Assembly: GCF_003367505.1 (NCBI RefSeq)
Contig: NZ_PXXX01000018.1
Coordinates: 124,001 to 188,000 of the forward strand
DNA from: Lysinibacillus capsici
GTDB lineage: Bacteria > Bacillota > Bacilli > Bacillales_A > Planococcaceae
Length of the DNA stretch: 64,000 nucleotides
Direction: 5' to 3'
This document shows, piece by piece, positions 58,101 to 64,000 of this stretch. Numbering within the stretch: the first letter of the stretch is position 1; the number at the start of each line of letters is the position of its first letter. Below the pieces are notes generated by a model that was not told where the DNA came from, did no database searches, and saw nothing but the letters and a program-made list of their open reading frames with translations. The position numbers and the translations under genes are program-made.

Positions 58101-58238
58101 ATGAATCCATTTGAAGGAAAAAACATACAATGTCGACGTAACGATGCCATCGATTCTGGTGTTGGCTTCGGTGTATCATTTGGCGTTTTCACGCTTATGT
58201 TTATTATTGCAACTATAGTAGAATTTGTATCACAGTAA
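58101..58238 (+). CDS. yqzM: YqzM-family small membrane protein
   Basis: A 45-residue product starting MNPFEGKNIQCRRNDAID, then SGVGFGVSFGVFTLMFIIATIVEFV, one transmembrane helix. This strongly resembles YqzM, which B. subtilis carries in the same place between comEC and holA. GGAGGGA precedes the ATG. It is on the plus strand, opposite its neighbours, and ends in a hairpin shared with comEC. The function is unknown. Confidence 0.88.
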   Translation: MNPFEGKNIQCRRNDAIDSGVGFGVSFGVFTLMFIIATIVEFVSQ

Positions 58239-58255
58239 TTGGACTTATGCAGGAG

Positions 58256-58284
58256 AAGGGCCTTGGTCATTGGACAAGGCCCTT
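58256..58284. terminator. Bidirectional terminator of yqzM and comEC
   Basis: AAGGGCCTTG / CAAGGCCCTT, a 10-bp stem with a 9-base loop and a T-run on the plus strand. The hairpin overlaps the last codons of comEC. Confidence 0.82.
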
Positions 58285-60543
58285 TTCATTTACGCTAACG
58301 GACCAGCGATTATCACGAATACGTATTTCGATTGATCCATTCACCCCTGTTGTCCATGTCACTAAATCTCTACTGACAAAACGTTGTACTACTTCTTCAT
58401 GTGGATGACCATAACGATTATGGAGACCTGCACTAAAAACGGTTAATTGGGGCTGTAGCAGCTCGACAAATTCTTCTGTGCTTGATGTCTTACTCCCATG
58501 ATGCCCTGCCTTCAGCAATGTGAGATTGGCCAATAAAGGTCCATAACGCTTGATCAGCTGTTGTTCGCCATATTGCTCCAAATCCCCTGTAAATAACGCT
58601 GTAAACGCCTTTTGCTGCATGTACAGGACAAGAGAATCATCATTTCCCTCATACAAGGCGTCATCAGGCCATAAGTAATAAAAATCTGTATCCCCTACAT
58701 GCCACGAAGTCCCCTTCATTTTTTCTTTAATAGGAATATGTCGCTTATTTGCTTCTCGCAATAAATCATCCATTAAAGGCTCATTCAATGAACCAGGTGT
58801 AACGTGTATTTCCTTCATGTTAATCTCTTGTAAGACTTCCTCTGCTCCTTCAATATGATCTGCGTCTGCATGCGAAGCAATAAAAATATCGATAGTTCGT
58901 ATTCCCTTGCCTTTTAAAAATGGGACGACAACTTGCTTCCCTACCTCATATGGACTATCTGCTTTCTTCCATGATTCCTGCTCAAAGCGCAATACTCCAC
59001 CTGTATCTATAACATAGACAGCTCGTCTAAAAGGCAATTCAATGACAATACTATCTCCTTGCCCTACATTTAAGAAGGTAATCTTTGTTTCGTTATACAA
59101 CATGGGTGCCAAATGAATCCAAATAACAGGGATGACAAGGATCAAAATAGCTTTCCTGAATCTTTTTATTTCCAAATAATAGAAGCTCACTAAAACACTT
59201 AACATCGCCACGCAGCTCAGCCAAATAGATGGTTTGCCTGGTGACCATAATTGCCAAGGAAGCTCTTGCATATAAAAGATTACTTCGGTCAACCAATTAC
59301 GCAGCGGTTCATAGCCAGCAAATAGGACATTAGCAAGTGGTAAAGAAAGATAAGATAGCACAAAGGCAATCATGTTAAAGGGTAATATAATAAAGGAAAA
59401 CAGTGGAACAAAAACAATATTGACAAAAAACGAGGATAAAGATAATTCATAAAAATGATGGAGTAATAGTGGGTAAACGAGCAGTTGGCACACGAATGTG
59501 ATAAAAAAAGAACGACCTAGCCAAGTTCTTGTCTGCTTAAAAATAATACCAGAATAAAGAAGACTAGCGGTTGCTAAATAGGATAGCTGGAAACCAATTT
59601 GGAAAATAACACCTGGCTCAAGCAAAACAAAGCCTATAAAGCTAATAGCTAATGCATCATCGATCGAAAGAACCCACTTAAAAAAGCGCAGTAACATCAT
59701 CAATTCTACTACAGAAACAGCACGCCATACAGAAGGTGCTCCCCCTGCAATAACTCCATAAACCGGTAAGAGGATCAATAGCACGACAGTAGCCATTTCC
59801 TTGCGAACTCTTATTCTAAGTAATCCTTCAAAAAAGAGCCAAGACATCAGCGCGACATGTAGCCCAGAAATCGCAAATAAATGGGTAATACCAAGCTTTT
59901 GATAGGCACGCTGCAGTTCATCCTCCATCTGATCTTGCACCCCTATTAAAAGTGCTTGAGCCTCTGCTACAAGTGATTTGGGAAAAGTCCTCTCTATATG
60001 CTTTTTCATATTGTGTCTTACTTCGGCAAGAATAGTGAAGATGGAGGTTGGTTTTCCTACATAATGCCAATTCGTGATTTCAACAACGCCTGTTGCTCCT
60101 TTGCTCGTTAAATAGTTTGACATGGAAAAGGCATAAGCATGTGCAGATGGAGAGGGAGTCACGAGTTCACCTTTTGCAGAATACGTCATTCCAGTTAATG
60201 AGGTATTTTCATAAAAATTTTTCTCTTGTTCCGAGGAAAAGGTATAAACTACGTAAAGTTTTTGGCCATTTGTTGTTGTAGCAAACCCACGGAGTTTTTG
60301 CCCGTTTATTTTATAGTCACTTGACCAAGTTATAGGGAAGGTTGACGGTAAAGGGGAAGGTTCCGTCAGATGATTGATAGAAAGGAAAAAATAAGTTAGT
60401 AGACCACTAGTTAGCACAAAAATTGCAAGAAAACGTGACTCACCTTTTATGGTGAGCCACAGGACTAGTAGCAGTAAAAAAATGAGTAGCCATGCTGATT
60501 TGTATACTGCAATAGCAGCTATCAATACAGCAAGAGCTACCAT
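58267..60543 (-). CDS. comEC: DNA internalization competence protein ComEC/Rec2
   Basis: ComEC forms the channel that brings transforming single-stranded DNA across the membrane. The 758 residues have membrane helices near the N-terminus (3-60), an external OB-like domain, a ComEC/Rec2 helical block (about 215-490) with HLFAISGLHVALMSW (near 225), and a C-terminal metallo-beta-lactamase-fold domain with FLNVGQGDSIVIEL (near 490) and SHADADHIEGA (near 557). The ATG at 60543 has no clear ribosome binding site and lies 14 bases after comEB, so translation may depend on coupling. Confidence 0.95.
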   Translation of the reverse strand: MVALAVLIAAIAVYKSAWLLIFLLLLVLWLTIKGESRFLAIFVLTSGLLTYFFLSINHLTEPSPLPSTFPITWSSDYKINGQKLRGFATTTNGQKLYVVYTFSSEQEKNFYENTSLTGMTYSAKGELVTPSPSAHAYAFSMSNYLTSKGATGVVEITNWHYVGKPTSIFTILAEVRHNMKKHIERTFPKSLVAEAQALLIGVQDQMEDELQRAYQKLGITHLFAISGLHVALMSWLFFEGLLRIRVRKEMATVVLLILLPVYGVIAGGAPSVWRAVSVVELMMLLRFFKWVLSIDDALAISFIGFVLLEPGVIFQIGFQLSYLATASLLYSGIIFKQTRTWLGRSFFITFVCQLLVYPLLLHHFYELSLSSFFVNIVFVPLFSFIILPFNMIAFVLSYLSLPLANVLFAGYEPLRNWLTEVIFYMQELPWQLWSPGKPSIWLSCVAMLSVLVSFYYLEIKRFRKAILILVIPVIWIHLAPMLYNETKITFLNVGQGDSIVIELPFRRAVYVIDTGGVLRFEQESWKKADSPYEVGKQVVVPFLKGKGIRTIDIFIASHADADHIEGAEEVLQEINMKEIHVTPGSLNEPLMDDLLREANKRHIPIKEKMKGTSWHVGDTDFYYLWPDDALYEGNDDSLVLYMQQKAFTALFTGDLEQYGEQQLIKRYGPLLANLTLLKAGHHGSKTSSTEEFVELLQPQLTVFSAGLHNRYGHPHEEVVQRFVSRDLVTWTTGVNGSIEIRIRDNRWSVSVNEKGLVQ

Positions 60544-60557
60544 AATCCATCTATGCT

Positions 60558-61127
60558 TTAAAGCTTGATGCCAAATAATGCACTCACCTTCTGTTCATAT
60601 GGGAGCAATTTTTCAGCAGATACCCCACTCTCGCGAAGCTCGTGCAGCATTTCTGTATACAAAGCTAGTTTGTCATCTCGTAAAAAATCAATTTTACGTT
60701 CATCAAAGGGTACATGAACTACTTCCACTCCAGCTTTTGCAAATAACTCCTGTGCATATGGATTATTTTTATAATCTGTTGCGTAATACACACGTTCTAT
60801 GCCAGCTTGAATGATAGATTTTGTACATGGTAAACATGGAAAATGTGTTACATACAAATCAGCACCTTTTGTCGGTGTTCCATATTTAGCACATTGCAGT
60901 AAGGCATTCATTTCAGCATGCACGGTACGGACGCAATGATTATCAACCACATAGCACCCTTTTTCGATACAATGCTCGTCCCCTGTAATGGAACCGTTAT
61001 AACCACCTGCAATGATGCGTTTGTCCCGTACAACAGTTGCTCCTACAGCTAGTCTTGTACATGTACTACGTAATGCGAGTAAATGGCTTTGTGCCATAAA
61101 AAATTGATCCCAAGTAATTCGCTCCAT
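60558..61127 (-). CDS. comEB: ComEB, deoxycytidylate deaminase family
   Basis: A zinc-dependent dCMP deaminase-like protein of the late competence operon. Zinc motifs are HTVHAEMNALL (His and Glu, near 70) and PCLPCTKS (near 99) in 189 residues. The family deaminates dCMP; B. subtilis ComEB is dispensable for transformation, though ComEA-EB-EC are co-transcribed. GGAGGTAG precedes the ATG. Confidence 0.95.
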   Translation of the reverse strand: MERITWDQFFMAQSHLLALRSTCTRLAVGATVVRDKRIIAGGYNGSITGDEHCIEKGCYVVDNHCVRTVHAEMNALLQCAKYGTPTKGADLYVTHFPCLPCTKSIIQAGIERVYYATDYKNNPYAQELFAKAGVEVVHVPFDERKIDFLRDDKLALYTEMLHELRESGVSAEKLLPYEQKVSALFGIKL

Positions 61128-61232
61128 ATGACTACCTCCAAAAATTGTCTAACTAATTAACTTTCTCTTGCTTTTCTACTATAGTGTAGCCCTTTTAGAA
61201 AAGGGGCGTCAATATACCATCCTGTAAAAGCA

Positions 61233-61859
61233 TTACTTTACAGTAATCGCATCCTTTAGCTTTTCAAATGTTTTATCACCAATACCACTAACATTTTTTA
61301 AGTCATCTATGGTTTGAAACTGCCCATTTTCCTCTCGATACGTAAGGATACTTTGTGCTTTAGAAGGACCGATTCCTGGCAATGTTGCTAACGTTGCTAC
61401 ATCAGCTTTATTGATATTAATCTTTTGCTCCTTATTAGTCTCAGTAGGTAGCGTTAACAGAGAAGAGGCTCCTTCCTCTAGCTGTTCGCCTTTGAGAGGA
61501 ATATAGATTACCATTTCATCCTGTACCTTTTGGGCATGATTGATAAATTGTGTGTCAGCATTCTCTGTATAGCCACCAGCAAGCTGTACAACATCTTTTA
61601 TACGTTGGTCTTGCTCAAGTTCATAAACGCCTGGATACATTACAGCACCCTTTATTTCCACAAATACCTGCTGCATAACCGCTTCCTCAGCAGATTCACT
61701 CAAATTTTTTTCTTCAATAGGTTGGATTGTTTCGATGAGCTCTTCTTGGGGAGGTGAAGAGTCAGAACTCGAAAAATAGAAGTAACAAAGTCCACTGACG
61801 ACTAGTATGCTGGGGAATAACATACTTTTTTTGTACTTTTGCCATAAAGATTGTAGCAC
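61233..61859 (-). CDS. comEA: Competence DNA-binding receptor ComEA
   Basis: ComEA binds incoming double-stranded DNA at the outer face of the membrane. The 208 residues have a membrane anchor (about 13-29), an SLBB-type beta domain with EIKGAVMYPGVYELEQDQRI (near 69), and a C-terminal pair of helix-hairpin-helix motifs (INKADVATLATLPGIGPSKAQSIL and VSGIGDKTFEKLKDA). The start is GTG at 61859 after AAAGGAT. B. subtilis has comER on the opposite strand just upstream; that gene is missing here. Confidence 0.95.
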   Translation of the reverse strand: MLQSLWQKYKKSMLFPSILVVSGLCYFYFSSSDSSPPQEELIETIQPIEEKNLSESAEEAVMQQVFVEIKGAVMYPGVYELEQDQRIKDVVQLAGGYTENADTQFINHAQKVQDEMVIYIPLKGEQLEEGASSLLTLPTETNKEQKININKADVATLATLPGIGPSKAQSILTYREENGQFQTIDDLKNVSGIGDKTFEKLKDAITVK

Positions 61860-61979
61860 AGTACCATCCTTTCCTTGCGAAAGGTCATCATATGGAGTTA
61901 TATATATCTTACACTATGGATGGGTGGTTGAAAATGATAAAAAAACGTCAGAAGTTTCAATTTACCTGTTGAAGAGAGC

Positions 61980-62092
61980 TATCCTCTTAGTTATATCCAG
62001 TTTTATCCGACAATTTAGCCTCTTTATCCGCCTGTTCAAGTGTTCTATCCGCTACTTTAATCTTTCTATCCACTACTTTAGCTTTTCTATCC
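61980..62092. repeat. Array with 21-bp periodicity between comEA and yqeM
   Basis: TATCC occurs at 62004, 62025, 62046, 62067 and 62088, exactly 21 bases apart, with two more upstream copies at 61980 and 61994 out of phase. Units follow the pattern TNTATCCRCNACTTTARNNT. Because the period is a multiple of three, the plus strand reads as a 7-residue repeat (SIRYFNL, SIHYFSF), but no start signal exists. It lies where comER would be expected. Otherwise the 280-bp gap holds only a terminator. Confidence 0.8.
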
Positions 62093-62102
62093 ATCAAAAA
62101 AA

Positions 62103-62129
62103 GCCACACTGCGTATTACACAGTGTAGC
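62103..62129 (-). terminator. Terminator after yqeM
   Basis: GCCACACTG and CAGTGTAGC pair with one mismatch and a 9-base loop; the minus strand continues in TTTTTTTG. It lies 11 bases after the yqeM stop. Confidence 0.88.
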
Positions 62130-62139
62130 TCCCTTTTCT

Positions 62140-62877
62140 TTATTTTAGCGCACGAATAAAAATGCGTTCACTTTCCTCATCAGGTGCCTCATCTGTAAAG
62201 TCTGCTGTAATTTCCACATGACTAAAACCGATGGCATGCAACCAAGCCATATACTGCTCGATAGTGTAAGTACGTTGCACGTGCTCCTCATCAAAGCGTT
62301 CATATAATTCACTTGCGTCATCTCGTACATAAAAGGTCATTTGATGAATAACCGAATGTTCAAAGTCGGCAGGCTCCGTATGCCATATATAACTAATGTC
62401 ACCATCATCATATGTGAACGGACCATCTAAAAAAATCTCATTCATTTTAAATAACGAGTGAACATCAAAAAACAGCTGACCTCCATCACGCAACGCCGCA
62501 TAGATACGTTCTAATGTCGTATAAACAGAGTGCTCCTCTACCACATAATTCAAGGAATCAATTGTGATTGTGACAACATCGATTTCCTCAAAGCCATCTA
62601 GTTCGACCATAGACATACAGTATAATGGTGCATGGTAGCCTGCACCAGCAAAGCGTTCTGCGGCAATGGACAGCATCTCTTCTGATAAATCGATTCCACT
62701 GACTTGATAACCAGACTTTGCAAATAACAAGCTAAGTACACCAGTACCACAACCAATATCCAACAGTTTTGGGTACTGGCTGCTTGGTGCATGCTGTACA
62801 ACCCAATCTACATAAAGATTGTAAGGAATATCCGTTTGCAGCTCATCATAGACATGAGCAAAGCGTTCGTAACTCAC
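62140..62877 (-). CDS. yqeM: Class I SAM-dependent methyltransferase YqeM
   Basis: A cytoplasmic methyltransferase of 245 residues. SAM motif I is LLDIGCGTGVLSLLFAKSG (near 38-56), motif II is SGIDLSEEMLSIA (near 61), and motif III DVVTITIDSLNYV (near 100). The substrate is unknown. The start is GTG at 62877, directly after the rsfS stop, with CGGAGG in the rsfS end. Conserved in the nadD-yqeK-rsfS-yqeM cluster. Confidence 0.92.
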   Translation of the reverse strand: MSYERFAHVYDELQTDIPYNLYVDWVVQHAPSSQYPKLLDIGCGTGVLSLLFAKSGYQVSGIDLSEEMLSIAAERFAGAGYHAPLYCMSMVELDGFEEIDVVTITIDSLNYVVEEHSVYTTLERIYAALRDGGQLFFDVHSLFKMNEIFLDGPFTYDDGDISYIWHTEPADFEHSVIHQMTFYVRDDASELYERFDEEHVQRTYTIEQYMAWLHAIGFSHVEITADFTDEAPDEESERIFIRALK

Positions 62878-63222
62878 TTAGGCCTCCGGCATGTCTAGTT
62901 GCGGTGCATCGCCCCAAAGACGCTCTAAATTATAATAAGCACGCTCATCCTTATGGAATACATGTGCCACAACATCGCCTAGGTCAACTAGTACCCAACG
63001 AGCTCCATCAAATCCTTCGACACGGCGAATTTCATAGCCTTGTTGTTCAGCTACATCCTGTAATTCGCGTGCAATGGCTTGCACTTGGCGATCTGAGTTA
63101 CCATGAGCAATGATAAAATAATCTGCTAAAAGGGAAATTCCTTGCATATTTAAAACGACAATATCCTCACCATGTTTGTCGTCAATTGCTTTGTACGCTG
63201 CTTGTAATAAAGTTGAAGTCAT
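62878..63222 (-). CDS. rsfS: Ribosomal silencing factor RsfS
   Basis: RsfS binds ribosomal protein L14 and blocks joining of the subunits when nutrients run out. The 114 residues show the DUF143 core: DIVVLNMQGISLLADYFIIAHGNSDRQVQAIARELQD (about 20-56) and RVEGFDGARWVLVDLGDVVAHVFHKDERAYYNLERLWGDA. Its start overlaps the end of yqeK by 4 bases (ATGA). Gene order nadD-yqeK-rsfS-yqeM is conserved. Confidence 0.97.
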   Translation of the reverse strand: MTSTLLQAAYKAIDDKHGEDIVVLNMQGISLLADYFIIAHGNSDRQVQAIARELQDVAEQQGYEIRRVEGFDGARWVLVDLGDVVAHVFHKDERAYYNLERLWGDAPQLDMPEA

Positions 63223-63791
63223 CCTTCACTATCCTCTCTGTTCATCATATCGTTATAACATTCTATAGATAAAGGATAAATCGGCTGCTTTGTGTCAATT
63301 AAAAATGCCAAAGTATGGCGTACACATGCACTCATCGCCTTATCCAAATTTTTTTGTGCTTTTTTGCGCAGACGATCAACTCCATCAAATCGACGGTTCG
63401 GTTCAATCATATCTGCGACAAAAATAATTTTTTCTAAACGGCTCATATTAGCCCGCCCAGTTGTATGGAAACGAATAGCATTCAATAGCTCATCGTCTGT
63501 GATACCAAACTCACTTTGTGCTATACATGCACCTACTGGACCATGTAGTAATTCACTACCCCATCCAATTAGTCTTTCATCTAATTTTTCATCACGAACG
63601 ATATTTTCCATCCACTCAATATCAGCATATTTAGCAATATCATGGAGGATAGCTGCTGTTTCAGCTTTTTTTACGTCCTCGCCATATTTATGAGCTAGGT
63701 TGATGGCCGTTTCCATCACTCCGACTGTATGAATATAACGTTTTTCAGGCATTCTTGGCTTAATCGCCGCTAAATACTGTTCGCGTTCCAT
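63219..63791 (-). CDS. yqeK: HD-domain bis(5'-nucleosyl)-tetraphosphatase YqeK
   Basis: YqeK of B. subtilis hydrolyses Ap4A symmetrically. The 190 residues have MPEKRYIHTVGVMETAINLAHKYG (near 14), AAILHDIAKYAD (HD, near 47), and HGPVGA (near 83), the metal ligands of the HD fold. GAGAGGAAGG precedes the ATG, which lies inside the end of nadD (32-base overlap). Catalytic activity is inferred from the family. Confidence 0.94.
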   Translation of the reverse strand: MEREQYLAAIKPRMPEKRYIHTVGVMETAINLAHKYGEDVKKAETAAILHDIAKYADIEWMENIVRDEKLDERLIGWGSELLHGPVGACIAQSEFGITDDELLNAIRFHTTGRANMSRLEKIIFVADMIEPNRRFDGVDRLRKKAQKNLDKAMSACVRHTLAFLIDTKQPIYPLSIECYNDMMNREDSEG

Positions 63792-64000
63792 AAAGACCTT
63801 CCTCTCGTATGAACGTCTCTACAGCTTCTGGTAGTAGAAATGTCACCGTTCCTCCTGTAGCCAGGCGTTCACGAATCAGTGTGGACGATAAATCGATTTG
63901 AGGTATTTCCACCATACGTATAGGGTACTCTGTTGCCGCGGCTGTCCCTGGACGCTTTACTCCGACAAACTGAACAAGTTTCACTAAATCATCTATACAA
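63760..64000 (-). CDS. nadD: Nicotinate-nucleotide adenylyltransferase, C-terminal part (cut by window edge)
   Basis: NadD makes nicotinate adenine dinucleotide in NAD synthesis. About 79 C-terminal residues are seen. They include LVQFVGVKRPGT, the IPQIDLSSTLIRERL motif (the ISSTxIR signature) and an FLLPEAVETFIREEGLYG tail. The reading frame stays open to the edge. The 3' end overlaps yqeK by 32 bases. Confidence 0.9.
   Translation of the reverse strand, partial: CIDDLVKLVQFVGVKRPGTAAATEYPIRMVEIPQIDLSSTLIRERLATGGTVTFLLPEAVETFIREEGLYGTRTVFSGD

Noticed and set aside
57977-58270. 97-residue minus-strand open frame upstream of holA
   Set aside because: It is antisense to yqzM, which has a clear ribosome binding site, family similarity and conserved position.
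61980-62092. 7-residue-repeat protein read from the 21-bp array
   Set aside because: No start codon with a ribosome binding site; periodicity is explained by the DNA repeat.

Overview
The window is low-GC Firmicute DNA and reads as a Lysinibacillus-like, spore-forming member of the Bacillaceae/Planococcaceae. This rests on gene order, many TTG/GTG starts behind strong GGAGG ribosome binding sites, sporulation genes (spoIIP, gpr, cotJABC, yqfC/yqfD, yqzM), and a lysozyme carrying an S-layer-homology-like tail. No sequence search was possible, so the genus is an inference.

The backbone is the conserved nadD-to-era block known from Bacillus subtilis, here on the minus strand and read from right to left: nadD (cut by the right edge), yqeK, rsfS, yqeM, comEA-EB-EC, (yqzM, plus strand), holA, (rpsT, plus strand), gpr, spoIIP, lepA, hemW, hrcA-grpE-dnaK-dnaJ, prmA, rsmE, (mtaB, plus strand), rpsU, nfeD-floA, a membrane-anchored unknown, yqfC-yqfD-phoH, pgpH-ybeY-dgkA-cdd and era (cut by the left edge). 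It covers NAD synthesis, DNA uptake, ribosome assembly and modification, the heat-shock chaperone operon under HrcA/CIRCE, c-di-AMP turnover and nucleotide salvage.

The block is interrupted in several places. Between rpsU and mtaB sit ktrBA (potassium uptake, behind a c-di-AMP riboswitch), the spore coat operon cotJABC and deoC. Between mtaB and rsmE lie three related spore-surface-type genes: two near-identical ~260-residue proteins flanking a 493-residue acidic relative. An OatA-like acyltransferase lies between spoIIP and lepA.

The largest interruption is about 21.6 kb between hemW (ends 27930) and lepA (begins 49602). Its hemW-proximal part holds metabolic, transport and regulatory genes: chromate transporter, DHH phosphoesterase, polysaccharide deacetylase, TetR plus FAD monooxygenase, a PLP decarboxylase overlapping a chemoreceptor, and a displaced yqeY. 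The middle is a run of small stress, detoxification and acetyltransferase genes. The lepA-proximal part is gene-poor and decayed: a frameshifted acetyltransferase, an orphan phage-type lysozyme, small membrane proteins, and a frameshifted C-terminal fragment of a tyrosine recombinase about 100 bp from lepA. This suggests an old integrated element.

Non-coding features include the c-di-AMP riboswitch with its terminator, a perfect CIRCE operator, many intrinsic terminators, a sevenfold 42-bp tandem array downstream of phoH, and a 21-bp-period array between comEA and yqeM.
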